Shown in pieces: positions 36,264-44,907 of a stretch of DNA of 64,000 bases. Where the stretch lies: the NCBI RefSeq assembly GCF_000970755.1, contig NZ_KQ034007.1:929485-993484 (forward strand), read 5' to 3'. The notes beneath the pieces are model-generated. The model was not told the DNA's origin. It saw only the letters and a program-made list of their open reading frames with translations, and ran no database searches. Made by a program: the position numbers and the translations under genes. This DNA comes from Lactobacillus kimbladii (GTDB lineage: Bacteria > Bacillota > Bacilli > Lactobacillales > Lactobacillaceae). Each line of letters opens with the position of its first letter. Positions within the stretch are counted from its first letter, which is position 1.

Positions 36264-37319
36264 TTACACCATCATCTCTACAAAATTATCAAAAATAGGA
36301 AGAGCATCAAGGCTTCCAGGCGCACCTTCAGCATTAAAAGCCGTACCAATTACTTTATTAGCTTTATTGCTGTAGCCGGCTAACAATTCACTATGAAGAT
36401 CGTATAGTTCTTTTTCCATTGCAAATTGAACGCTATTTGGCAATACTAATTGGTCAATATTCATTGCTACTTGCCAAATCTTATTTGTATTTTGGTCAAT
36501 AACTGGATAATTAATACCGTTATAAGCCTGAGGCAAAGCAACTAATTCAAAATTAAGAAATTCGCTTAGGGTTAAAAAGCCCAAGCCAATCCCCCAAAGC
36601 GGAATTTTCCTGTAAAAAGCAGTCAGGATCGGATTAAGATTCTCTTTAAGTTCTTCTGCTTTTCCTGGACCGCCCGAAATAATAATCCCTTGCGGGCGCA
36701 AATTTTTAATATCGGGTACTGAAACATTGTAAGGTAAGACAGTAGCATTTATTTTTCTCAAAGATAATTCTCTAAGCATAGAATGCTTTAAGCCAAGATC
36801 AATGATAGCCACAGTTTTACCCACATTAGGCACAGCATAGGCATTTTTAGTTGAAACAGTGGCAGATTTGTTTTTAGGCAGAACCAAAGCTTTGATCTGA
36901 TCAAAAGCATGATCATCATTTGTATCCATAATTGAGGCTTTAATTGTTTTCTCTTTATTCAAAAGATGGACTAAAGCCCTGGTATCAACGTTAAAAATTG
37001 CTGGTATATTTTTTTCTTTTAAAAAGGAAGCTAAATCTTGAAAGTTATCACTATCTGAAATATTTTGGGCTACATCATTAGCAATTATTCCTTTTACAGT
37101 TGGATTAATACTTTCATAATCAATTGCGTTAATACCATTGCCACCGATCATTGGAGCAGTAAAAACTAAAATTTTACCAGCGTTAGTTGGATCAGTTAAA
37201 GCTTCTTGGTAGCCAAAATTACCAGTTTGAATAGCTAATTCGCCTGTAGAAATTATTGAAGCTCCTAATCCTTCTCCTGGAAATGATTGACCATTTTCCA
37301 GAATCAAATATCGTTTCAT
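36264..37319 (-). CDS. carA: Degenerate carbamoyl-phosphate synthase small subunit (glutaminase triad lost)
   Basis: A 351-aa CarA with recognisable N-terminal domain (ILENGQSFPGEG, NFGYQEALTDP, FNVDTRALV) and a class I glutaminase fold at about 165-350 (ISGGPGKAEEL). The nucleophile motif GICLGHQ is changed to GIGLGFL, with Gly245 for Cys269 of E. coli. The HPE motif is changed to NAE, with Asn329 for His353. I checked both codons in the DNA. Glutamine hydrolysis should therefore be lost. It starts on the base after the rluD stop, so it is in the lspA-rluD operon, where relatives place the pyr operon. Confidence 0.88.
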   Translation of the reverse strand: MKRYLILENGQSFPGEGLGASIISTGELAIQTGNFGYQEALTDPTNAGKILVFTAPMIGGNGINAIDYESINPTVKGIIANDVAQNISDSDNFQDLASFLKEKNIPAIFNVDTRALVHLLNKEKTIKASIMDTNDDHAFDQIKALVLPKNKSATVSTKNAYAVPNVGKTVAIIDLGLKHSMLRELSLRKINATVLPYNVSVPDIKNLRPQGIIISGGPGKAEELKENLNPILTAFYRKIPLWGIGLGFLTLSEFLNFELVALPQAYNGINYPVIDQNTNKIWQVAMNIDQLVLPNSVQFAMEKELYDLHSELLAGYSNKANKVIGTAFNAEGAPGSLDALPIFDNFVEMMV

Positions 37320-38231
37320 TTAATCACTTTTTTCTCTTAAGTCAGTCAGCTGTTGCAAAAAAATTTGTGGCGGTTGTGCTTCAAATTCCAGCCATTTGCC
37401 TGAATGTGGTTGTTCAAATCCCAAAACCTGAGCATGCAAAAACTGACCATTACCATTTAAGGTATGATGTGGCCCGTACAATGGATCCCCTGCAACCGGA
37501 TGTCCAATATACGCTAGGTGCACCCTAATTTGATGTGTACGCCCTGTTTCAAGCTGACATTTTATTAAACTATATTTTGGGAACTGTTCTAGAACAGTAA
37601 AATGAGTGACTGCATCTTTACCGTTTTCGACTACAGCCATTTTTTTACGATTATAATGATCTCGACCAATCGGAGCTTCTATTGTTCCAGATTTTTCAGA
37701 AAAATTCCCGTGGACTATTGCTAAATAAAGTCTTTTATTTGTTTTTTGTGCTAATTGTGTCTCTAAGCTTTCACGCGCAAAAGCGTTTTTGGCCACCATC
37801 AATAAACCAGATGTGTCTTTATCAATTCGATGCACAATTCCCGGCCGAAAGCCTTCAGGACTTTCGGCTAAATTTTTTGTATGAAACAGCAAAGCATTGA
37901 CAAGAGTGTGATCTGGATGTCCAGCAGCCGGATGAACTACCATACCTTGAGGTTTGTTAACAACTATTACATCTTGATCTTCATATATAATATCAAGCGG
38001 TATATCTTCTGGAACTACTGCCAAAGGTTTTAATTTCGGTACATTAACTGAAATTAAATCATTTTTTTGTACCTTATAAGAAGTTTTAACTGCTCTGCTA
38101 TTGACTAAAATATTTTTATCTTGCACTAATTCTTGGATCCTTGAGCGCGATAAGGATGGAATTTTAGTTGCAAGCACTTTATCGATTCTACCTTTTTCCT
38201 CCTGAATTACGAATTGATATTTATCAGGCAT
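37320..38231 (-). CDS. rluD: RluD-type 23S rRNA pseudouridine synthase (YlyB family)
   Basis: RluA-family pseudouridine synthase. An S4-like N-terminal RNA-binding domain covers about 10-75. The catalytic Asp lies in the HRIDKDTSGLLMVAKN block near residue 135, with GRTHQIRVHLAYIGHPVAGD near 225-244. I start at ATG 38231 (MPDKYQF, 303 aa), which overlaps the lspA stop by 8 bp and suggests coupling. An ATG at 38252 is an alternative. Modification targets in 23S rRNA are inferred from the family. Confidence 0.92.
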   Translation of the reverse strand: MPDKYQFVIQEEKGRIDKVLATKIPSLSRSRIQELVQDKNILVNSRAVKTSYKVQKNDLISVNVPKLKPLAVVPEDIPLDIIYEDQDVIVVNKPQGMVVHPAAGHPDHTLVNALLFHTKNLAESPEGFRPGIVHRIDKDTSGLLMVAKNAFARESLETQLAQKTNKRLYLAIVHGNFSEKSGTIEAPIGRDHYNRKKMAVVENGKDAVTHFTVLEQFPKYSLIKCQLETGRTHQIRVHLAYIGHPVAGDPLYGPHHTLNGNGQFLHAQVLGFEQPHSGKWLEFEAQPPQIFLQQLTDLREKSD

Positions 38232-38688
38232 TATTTTTTTCGCTTTCATCAAAAAACAGAAGATAAATAAAAACTAATATTATCCCTACTGTTATTGCAG
38301 AATCGGCAATGTTAAAAATATTGAACTGAATAAAATCGACTTGGATCATGTCAATGACGTACTTTAGATGAATCCTGTCAATTAAATTACCTATTATTCC
38401 CCCAAGAACCAATGCAACTCCAGTACTGAAAAGCTTGCTATGGAATTTTTTAATAAACAGATAATATAAACATACTATGATGGCTATAATGCTAATTAGA
38501 TAAAAAAGTCCCATTTGACCCGGAAGAATGTTCCAAGCAGCACCTTCGTTTTGCACGTAGGTAAATGAAAAAATATGAGGAAGAACCTGGTGTGATTCCC
38601 CCAGTTTATAGTTACCAGCAATAAAAGACTTTAAAGTCTGATCGGAGATCACTATTAATAACGAAATAATTAAATATAAAAATTGCAT
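38224..38688 (-). CDS. lspA: Lipoprotein signal peptidase
   Basis: Membrane aspartyl protease that removes lipoprotein signal peptides. It has four transmembrane helices in 154 aa. The catalytic Asp motifs are GGIIGNLIDRIHLKYVIDMI near residue 95-114 and FNIADSAITVG near 127-137. It overlaps rluD and begins the lspA-rluD-carA-carB run. fhs ends 8 bp upstream on the same strand, so transcription may come from there. Confidence 0.95.
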   Translation of the reverse strand: MQFLYLIISLLIVISDQTLKSFIAGNYKLGESHQVLPHIFSFTYVQNEGAAWNILPGQMGLFYLISIIAIIVCLYYLFIKKFHSKLFSTGVALVLGGIIGNLIDRIHLKYVIDMIQVDFIQFNIFNIADSAITVGIILVFIYLLFFDESEKNNA

Positions 38689-38696
38689 TGCTACTT

Positions 38697-40373
38697 TTAA
38701 AATAAGCCACTAATTTTGCCGTTGTTATCAACATCAATATCTAATGCAGCAGGATGTTTAGGTAACCCAGGCATGTCTAAAACATGCCCGGTTGTTATGA
38801 CAATGAAGCCTGCTCCATTTTTCAAACTGGCACCTTTAACATGCAAGGTAAAATCATTTGGAGCACCTAACAATTTTTGATTATCAGTGAATGAATATTG
38901 TGTCTTGGCAATAATTACAGGCAACTTATCCTTCCCCATTTTTTCCAGTTCTTGAATATCTTTTTCCGCTTTTTCACTATATTCTACTCGTGCGGCATGA
39001 TATATTTTTTGTGCAACTTTTGCAATTTTAGTTTTAACGTCATCATCTTTTTGGTAAGTAGGAATAAGGTGACCACTTTGAGAATTTGCTAAGTCAAGAA
39101 CTGCTTTAGCTGCTTCTACCCCACCTTTTGATCCCTGTTCATGATAATCTACCACAACAGAGTCAATTCCTTGTTCTTTGATCAGCTTTTGTAAAAGATT
39201 AAGTTCATTTTTAGTGTCTGTTGCAAAATGATTAATCAAAACAATAACAGGAATACCATAATTGCGCATATTATTCATATGTCTCTTAAGATTGCCAAAA
39301 CCGTCGCGTAAAGCAGACAGATTTTCTTTACTTAAGTTATCAGTAGTCCCTTCTGCCTGATATTTCAAGGCTCTCACTGTAGCAACAACAACACTGGCAT
39401 CTGGCTTTTTATCAAGATGTTCAGAAACAAAGTCCATGAATTTTTGACCACCAAGGTCACTACCAAATCCGGCTTCAGTCAATACATAATCACTTAGGTG
39501 TAAGGCCAAATTTGTTGCCATTACTGTATTGGCTCCGTGAGCAATATTGGCAAATGGTCCACCATGAACCAAAGCTGGCGTATGTTCGATTGTTTGAACA
39601 AGGTTAGGTTTTAAGGCATTGGAAAGAAGAGCCGCAATTGCACCTTCAAACCCAAGATCCTCAACGAAAACAGGCTGGTCATCAATAGTATAGCCAACGA
39701 GCATTAATCCAATTCTCTTTTTCAAGTCATCGATATCAGTCGACAAGCAGAGGATTGCCATTAATTCGTTGGCAACAGTAATGGCGAAACTAGACTTATG
39801 TTCAACACCATTAAACTTTGAGCCTTGACCAACGGTAATATTTCTTAAACTGCGATCGTTTACATCAATTCCGCGCTTTAAAAGGATTCTATCCGGATCT
39901 AATTTAAGTTCATTTCCCTGATAGATATAGTTGTCTACTAGTGCTGCTAAAGTATCAATTGCGGCGGTTAAAGCATGCATATCTCCAGTAAAATGGAGAT
40001 TAATATCCTCCATCGGAATTACCTGTGCCTGACCTCCTCCAGTTGCACCGCCCTTTAAGCCAAAAACTGGCCCCATTGACGGTTCTCTCAAAGCAATCAT
40101 GGTTTTCTGATGTAATTGATTGTTTATGGCATCTCCTAAACCTATTGTCATAGTTGACTTACCCTCTCCAGCTGGAGTGGGTGAAATAGAAGTAACCAAT
40201 ATCAGTTTACCAAGGTGCTTCTTAGCCATTATACGCTTTATTGCCTGCCAGTTAATTTTAGCCTTGTCATTGCCGTATGGTTCAATGTCGGTTTCACTTA
40301 AGCCTACCTTAGCGGCTATTTCTTTAATGGGTAATGCGTGAGCTTCTTGTGCGATTTGAATATCTGATTTCAT
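38697..40373 (-). CDS. fhs: Formate-tetrahydrofolate ligase
   Basis: Makes 10-formyltetrahydrofolate from formate, ATP and THF for purine and formyl-Met synthesis. The P-loop [14 protein letters not shown] is near residue 66, with [20 protein letters not shown] near 95-115 and [12 protein letters not shown] near 335. The length of 558 aa is standard. Initiation is supported by AGAGG about 7 bp before the ATG. An extended -10 promoter lies about 110 bp upstream. I compared the leader with the THF riboswitch from memory and saw no match. Confidence 0.96.
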   Translation of the reverse strand: MKSDIQIAQEAHALPIKEIAAKVGLSETDIEPYGNDKAKINWQAIKRIMAKKHLGKLILVTSISPTPAGEGKSTMTIGLGDAINNQLHQKTMIALREPSMGPVFGLKGGATGGGQAQVIPMEDINLHFTGDMHALTAAIDTLAALVDNYIYQGNELKLDPDRILLKRGIDVNDRSLRNITVGQGSKFNGVEHKSSFAITVANELMAILCLSTDIDDLKKRIGLMLVGYTIDDQPVFVEDLGFEGAIAALLSNALKPNLVQTIEHTPALVHGGPFANIAHGANTVMATNLALHLSDYVLTEAGFGSDLGGQKFMDFVSEHLDKKPDASVVVATVRALKYQAEGTTDNLSKENLSALRDGFGNLKRHMNNMRNYGIPVIVLINHFATDTKNELNLLQKLIKEQGIDSVVVDYHEQGSKGGVEAAKAVLDLANSQSGHLIPTYQKDDDVKTKIAKVAQKIYHAARVEYSEKAEKDIQELEKMGKDKLPVIIAKTQYSFTDNQKLLGAPNDFTLHVKGASLKNGAGFIVITTGHVLDMPGLPKHPAALDIDVDNNGKISGLF

Positions 40374-40482
40374 TGCGCATGCCTCTTTCTATATTCTTAA
40401 ATTTTAAAGTCTAACTTTTCATTTTAAATAATATCCTTTTCATATTAGAATTTAGGTCCCACCTTTTAGTTAATCAATTGTC

Positions 40483-40491
40483 ATTATAACA
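40483..40491 (-). promoter_or_regulatory. Extended -10 promoter of fhs
   Basis: Read on the minus strand, TGT-TATAAT (40491 to 40483) is a TGn extended -10. It would give a leader of about 100 nt before fhs. Confidence 0.5.
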
Positions 40492-40564
40492 AACATTGAT
40501 CGATTTTTATGCATTGTCAGCCATAAATTAAGAATTATGTTAAATTTATTCTTCAGGAACATCA

Positions 40565-40612
40565 AAAAAGGCCACCTCTAGGTATGACTGCCAGGTTTTT
40601 TGGGTCATATCA
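40565..40612 (-). terminator. Possible terminator after the EbsA-like gene
   Basis: On the minus strand a GGC...ACC / GGT.GCC hairpin with an asymmetric internal loop is followed by TTTTTT and preceded by A6. The stem is imperfect. Confidence 0.45.
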
Positions 40613-40633
40613 TTTTCAGGTATTGGTCTTTTT

Positions 40634-40966
40634 TTATTTTTCAAATCTTAATAAGTAATACTGACCAAATTCTGCAATTTTGATTTTGTAAATTTTAAAA
40701 AAATGCCAGTCTATAATAATTGCTGGTTCAGAAGTCAATTTTGCTTTAGCACGAAATGGTAACTTAAATAGTTGATTGGTCCAATATGAATTAAAGTAAG
40801 TATGAACTAATAGTATCAAAAAAAGTAAGGCGCAAATTAAAGCCGGCCAATTGAAAACTTTTGTACTCTCATATAAGAAAATAAGACATAAGAAGAGCAC
40901 AATTAATACCCAGCTAAAATAAATTAATCCACTGCGACCTAGAATAATGAAATGCTTCTTTCTCAT
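40634..40966 (-). CDS. Small membrane protein, possibly EbsA family
   Basis: A 110-aa protein with two transmembrane segments at about 13-35 and 40-62, then a soluble C-terminal part rich in aromatic residues (IDWHFFKIYKIK). It resembles the EbsA family of lactobacilli and enterococci in length, topology and neighbourhood, but I do not recognise a decisive motif. It starts 13 bp after the phosphoesterase gene and is probably cotranscribed with it. Confidence 0.6.
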   Translation of the reverse strand: MRKKHFIILGRSGLIYFSWVLIVLFLCLIFLYESTKVFNWPALICALLFLILLVHTYFNSYWTNQLFKLPFRAKAKLTSEPAIIIDWHFFKIYKIKIAEFGQYYLLRFEK

Positions 40967-40978
40967 AAAAGCTCCTTT

Positions 40979-42166
40979 TCAATACCAAATTTCTGCTTCA
41001 AGGTTGCTGTGACCAGTCGTATCGAATAAAGTTTTCATATAATTGCTAAAACGCGGTCTTTGTTTGAGCAAAATTTTAAATTCAGGGGAAGAATATAGCT
41101 TTTTCAATTGCTCTTTTTCGATATGATTATGTCCAGTAAAATATTGATAATTCATTTCTATAAACAAATGATCTTTCTTGTTGGAATTCCCCTTTAAATT
41201 TTTAATCTGAATTTCCTTCAAATAATGGTGAAAATGGCCTAAATTTTGATCTTCCAGCTCTCTTTTAGTCAAAAATGGTTTCATATTAAATGTATGACGC
41301 TGATATTTAATATGGTCTGGACTTACCTTGATTACCCCGTATCCCTGGTCATATGAGCAAAAACTAGAGGTTACTATTTCTATTGCAGGTGTTTTTCCTA
41401 TTGGTCCAACTATGTTTTGAGCGTGTATATGACCGGAAAAAGCAAGTTTAATATTGAAGTCCTGACATAAGCGGCATAAGAGTTGAGCATTATTTAGGAC
41501 AAAGCCACGATTTACGGCCTGATTATGAACATATAAATTATGATGCATAAATAAAAGGGGCCTTAGATGGTTTCTTTTGGCATTTTCCAACTGCTTTTCT
41601 AACCAGATGATTTCTTCTTCATTTATTTGTCCTTCGGTCGTCGGTGCACCATTAGACTCCTGCTTACCGTAAATATTAGAATCTAGCAGTATTAAAAGAT
41701 AATGTTGATTTAGTTGAACGCTGTATGCTAATGAATCAGGATCGATGCTCAGTGCACAGTCATATGAATTTTTAAATATTTCCTGCCAACTTTTTGGACT
41801 TATTTGTTGAGCATATAGTTGATTTGGACCTTTAAAAGCTCGGGCCCATCCATCATAAATGTCATGATTACCAGGTATGACCAGTAATTTTGTTGCTTTT
41901 AAACGAGAAAATATTGCAGCAAATTTTTGTGCTGAAACTAACTCCCCGTTAAAAGTTACATCTCCAGTGACAATTATTGCGGCGGGTTTCTTTTTATTGG
42001 CAAAGTCAACAAACGCACGTAAGGCTGTTTCTTGATAAGCCAAATCTTTACCCTGACTAGTATTCTGAATATGCCGAAATGCCTGACCATCATCATGCAA
42101 GCTATCAGCAATTAAGTGTGTGTCCGTAATAACCCAAAATTCTGTATTTGATTTCTCAGTAATCAT
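40979..42166 (-). CDS. Calcineurin-like metallophosphoesterase
   Basis: Predicted phosphoesterase of 395 aa with the full metal-binding set: ITDTHL near residue 13, VTGDVTFNGE near 62, PGNHDIYDGW near 97, FMHHN near 206 and FSGHIHAQN near 249. Substrate is unknown; relatives include cyclic-nucleotide and phospholipid phosphodiesterases. A C-terminal 120-residue region carries no motif I recognise. The start overlaps the end of the upstream rRNA methyltransferase gene by 11 bp. Confidence 0.88.
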   Translation of the reverse strand: MITEKSNTEFWVITDTHLIADSLHDDGQAFRHIQNTSQGKDLAYQETALRAFVDFANKKKPAAIIVTGDVTFNGELVSAQKFAAIFSRLKATKLLVIPGNHDIYDGWARAFKGPNQLYAQQISPKSWQEIFKNSYDCALSIDPDSLAYSVQLNQHYLLILLDSNIYGKQESNGAPTTEGQINEEEIIWLEKQLENAKRNHLRPLLFMHHNLYVHNQAVNRGFVLNNAQLLCRLCQDFNIKLAFSGHIHAQNIVGPIGKTPAIEIVTSSFCSYDQGYGVIKVSPDHIKYQRHTFNMKPFLTKRELEDQNLGHFHHYLKEIQIKNLKGNSNKKDHLFIEMNYQYFTGHNHIEKEQLKKLYSSPEFKILLKQRPRFSNYMKTLFDTTGHSNLEAEIWY

Positions 42167-43286
42167 TTTTCTTTGCCCAATATTGGTAAAAGTCTACTCT
42201 TAAGTTGCCGTTAAATAATTTGCGCTTTTTTGTGGCTTTTTTACCAAAAAATTTCTCAAAAGCAGGATCTCCAACTAAATAATATTGACTGAAGCTATCA
42301 TATTTTAATAGTGATGCGCCCATCTGCTTATAAAGGTTTTCAGCTGATTCTCGATCTTTTAGTCGTTTACCGTAAGGTGGATTTGCAATTATAACTCCAT
42401 TTTGTAAATCAGTAGCAAAATCCTTTACTGCAACTTGCTTAAAATAAATATCTTGCAATACACCAGCATTATTGGCATTTAATTTTGCAATTTCAAGAAT
42501 AGACTGATCAATGTCACTTGCCCATATAGGTTGTTCAAGTGGTTTGATTTCACTTTTAGCTTCTACGAGCAATTCCTGATGAATAGAACTGTCAAACCAA
42601 TCAAAGCCATCAAAAGCAAATCTGCGCCAACTGCCAGGAGCGATGTTTTTACCTATTAATGCAGCTTCAATAGCTAGAGTACCAGAACCTGTCATTGGAT
42701 CTATAAGAGGATGAGTGCCGTCATATGGAGTTAATTTTAAAAGTCCTGCTGCAAAGTTTTCTTTTAATGGCGCCCCACCGTGTTCAATACGGTAGCCCCT
42801 TTTGAACAAGCTGTCTCCAGTAGTATCCAATGAAATTCTGGCAACATCTTTATTGATATGAATGTCAAGAGGATATTCATTACCATTTTCTGGCAAAAAG
42901 CCACGACGATGATATTGGTCTGACATTTTATTTACAATCGCCTTTTTCACAATTGATTGGATGCCCGGTTCAGAGTGCAATTTAGACCTGACTGATCTCC
43001 CTTTAACAGGAAATTTAGCGTCAATAGGTAGTAACTCTGCCCAGTCAATCTCATATACTTGGTTAAAAAGAGTATCAAAATCTGTTGCTTTAAATTCTTT
43101 CAGTAAAATTTTAACTCGGTCCGCGGTTCTTAACCACAGATTAGTTTTGACAATATCTTTTTGCTCGCCTTCAAAAAAAACTCTGCCGTTTTCAGTGCGT
43201 GTTTGATAGCCCATTGCCTGCAGTTCTTTGGCAACAACGCTTTCAAATCCTACGCCCATAGTTGTATATAGTTGATATTTTCCCAT
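42156..43286 (-). CDS. THUMP-domain class I SAM RNA methyltransferase (RlmL/YpsC type)
   Basis: Predicted 23S rRNA guanine-N2 methyltransferase. A THUMP RNA-binding domain covers about 45-155. The Rossmann methyltransferase domain has DPMTGSGTLAIEAAL near residue 195 and the NPPY target-base motif in VIIANPPYGKRLKDRE near 303. The 376-aa length matches the Firmicute YpsC form, not the long fused RlmKL. It sits directly downstream of rnpB and gpsB, the usual Firmicute order. Confidence 0.9.
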   Translation of the reverse strand: MGKYQLYTTMGVGFESVVAKELQAMGYQTRTENGRVFFEGEQKDIVKTNLWLRTADRVKILLKEFKATDFDTLFNQVYEIDWAELLPIDAKFPVKGRSVRSKLHSEPGIQSIVKKAIVNKMSDQYHRRGFLPENGNEYPLDIHINKDVARISLDTTGDSLFKRGYRIEHGGAPLKENFAAGLLKLTPYDGTHPLIDPMTGSGTLAIEAALIGKNIAPGSWRRFAFDGFDWFDSSIHQELLVEAKSEIKPLEQPIWASDIDQSILEIAKLNANNAGVLQDIYFKQVAVKDFATDLQNGVIIANPPYGKRLKDRESAENLYKQMGASLLKYDSFSQYYLVGDPAFEKFFGKKATKKRKLFNGNLRVDFYQYWAKKNDY

Positions 43287-43306
43287 CTTAATTCTTTCTT
43301 TTCTTT

Positions 43307-43342
43307 AAAAAAAGCGTTGAGCCCTTTGAAAAGCTCAACGCT
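43307..43342 (-). terminator. Terminator of rnpB
   Basis: On the minus strand AGCGTTGAGC pairs perfectly with GCTCAACGCT (43333-43342 against 43313-43322), followed by a T run. Confidence 0.85.
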
Positions 43343-43344
43343 GC

Positions 43345-43730
43345 CAATGCAAATTTCTGTAAGCCACGTTCTGTTCGGGTATTTGTGGCATAAATACCTT
43401 CAGCAGCCATCTATCTTTGCTATATATTAGCAATCCAATCTTTAGTTCATTTCCTTAGATTGAAACGCCCCCACCAAGTTTGGGTTGCACGCTCGCAGGG
43501 TTTACCTCGTTCCACCAGAAGCGTTTCCACCTCTGCTACGTCACTGTGGCACTTTTCAGAATATTCATGCATGTCATAATGATTTAGCACTTTTTTTCGC
43601 CGTAATTAAAATCCTTTAGCTTATTGAGCTAAATACGAACACTACAAGCATCGCAGCTCGTGCGTGCGTGGACTTTCCTCAGCCTGACCTTTTTCCAGGT
43701 CAAACCGCGACTGCTCAAAATTTGCACCAT
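43345..43730 (-). ncRNA. rnpB: RNase P RNA, class B
   Basis: Catalytic RNA that trims tRNA 5' leaders. Read on the minus strand it contains the conserved GAGGAAAGTCC near the 5' end, CCACAGTGACG in the middle, GAACGAGGTAAACCC, the GGTGG loop that pairs with tRNA CCA, and CAGAACGTGGCTTAC at the 3' end. The terminal helix P1 forms between TGCAAATTT at the 5' end and AAATTTGCA at the 3' end. It lies between gpsB and the rRNA methyltransferase gene. The end positions are approximate. Confidence 0.93.
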
Positions 43731-43748
43731 TTAAAATTATATCAAAGC

Positions 43749-44180
43749 TTACTCTTTTTGTAACCCATAAACTCGTTGCTCCAAATTATATACCTTGCGT
43801 TCGAGGGTCGAAATGCGTTGAATGATAGCCATATTAGTTGAGCTTTCAGCTGACCCATTTATTGGATTAAAACTCTGAGTGGAACGTTCTTGAGTCGGTG
43901 TATATGTCCGCACTGTTTCCTGTGTAGCTACTGGACTTACTCTTTTAGTCTTCTGCGCTTGAATAGATTCTTCTTTATGTTGATCGTCCATCAACTCTCC
44001 CTGCAGCTTGCCAATTTGACCATAAAGGTCTTCAATTATTTGTTCAAACGTATCGTAATCAGCAATTACTTTGTCTAAAAAGGCGTCGACCTCGTCTGGA
44101 TCCAAGCCTTTAACCTTTGTTCTAAATTGTTTTTTTAAAATATCCTTAGTGGATAGTTGAATATCATTTAAATCTGCCAT
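43749..44180 (-). CDS. gpsB: Cell division regulator GpsB
   Basis: Small DivIVA-like coiled-coil protein that links division machinery and peptidoglycan synthases. The N-terminal domain (MADLNDIQLSTKDILKKQF, then KGLDPDEVDAFLDKVIADYDTFEQII) is typical. The middle is a low-complexity linker at about 70-105 and the C terminus a trimerising coiled coil. I chose ATG 44180 (143 aa), with AAGGAG 12 bp upstream. The pbp1A gene nearby encodes a likely partner class. Confidence 0.93.
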   Translation of the reverse strand: MADLNDIQLSTKDILKKQFRTKVKGLDPDEVDAFLDKVIADYDTFEQIIEDLYGQIGKLQGELMDDQHKEESIQAQKTKRVSPVATQETVRTYTPTQERSTQSFNPINGSAESSTNMAIIQRISTLERKVYNLEQRVYGLQKE

Positions 44181-44271
44181 GATAATATACAACTCCTTTT
44201 TATATCACTTTTATTCTAGCAAAAACTGGACTTGCTTAAAACTAAAATGTTAATTTTAAAACAAAGTTATC

Positions 44272-44838
44272 TTATTCTCGGAATTCATCATCTTGATTTT
44301 CTTGAAATTCTTCTGCTTCATCCTGCAAATCGTAAAAATCAATTAATTCTAACGGATATTCTGTAGTTTCTTGGTATTTTTTGATTAAATTATAATCAAA
44401 CTTGGGCTTTCCTGGATTTTCTGGGTCGTAGATCATTAAAGCCCTATCAGTATGCATAAGCATGAAGTTTTGATAATTACGCAGTTGCACAGGATTTTGA
44501 TAAGTTTCTTTAGAAGTGGAAGCAAAAAAATCAACTTGCTGTTTTAAAGAGAGATACTTTTCTTGATTATTTTCATTCCATCTACTGGCAAATTCCTCAT
44601 AAGGAACAATGATAGATACTCTTAAAGAATATTTTTTTCGTAAGTCGATTGCGACCTCACTTGCCCACTGCTCAACCCCAAGGTTAGCTCCAGTTATTAC
44701 CCAGTCGAGTTGGTTATTGTCCAATAGGTTAACCATATGTTTCTTTAAAACCAACTTAATAATTTTTATTTTAGGATCTTTGTCTCCAAACGTATTAAGT
44801 TCGTAGTTGCGATATCCAGTTACCCACAATCTTTGCAT
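44272..44838 (-). CDS. YpsA family SLOG-fold protein (DUF1273)
   Basis: A 188-aa protein with a Rossmann-like SLOG domain: LWVTGYRNYELNTFGDKDPK at the N terminus, WVITGANLGVEQWASEVA near 66-83 and LMIYDPENPGKPK near 135. Bacillus YpsA is linked to cell division. The C terminus is acidic (QDEAEEFQENQDDEF). It sits between gpsB and recU, the standard Firmicute neighbourhood, and is divergent from recU with 69 bp between starts. Confidence 0.88.
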   Translation of the reverse strand: MQRLWVTGYRNYELNTFGDKDPKIKIIKLVLKKHMVNLLDNNQLDWVITGANLGVEQWASEVAIDLRKKYSLRVSIIVPYEEFASRWNENNQEKYLSLKQQVDFFASTSKETYQNPVQLRNYQNFMLMHTDRALMIYDPENPGKPKFDYNLIKKYQETTEYPLELIDFYDLQDEAEEFQENQDDEFRE

Positions 44839-44879
44839 AATGAAACAGATAGCTCCTTGTTCAAAAACTTTTTCTTTAT

Positions 44880-44888
44880 TGCTATAAT
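44880..44888 (+). promoter_or_regulatory. Extended -10 promoter of recU-pbp1A
   Basis: TGC-TATAAT at 44880-44888 is a TGn extended -10 element 19 bp before the recU ATG. TTGTTC at 44857 is too far away to be a good -35. Confidence 0.55.
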
Positions 44889-44907
44889 GCTAGCAGGAGT
44901 GATATTT

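Noticed and set aside
37310-37330. PyrR-binding attenuator before carA
   Set aside because: There is no intergenic space: carA starts on the base after the rluD stop.
40374-40480. THF riboswitch or similar in the fhs leader
   Set aside because: A GGTGGGACC element is present, but I could not fit the conserved THF-I sequence or pairing.
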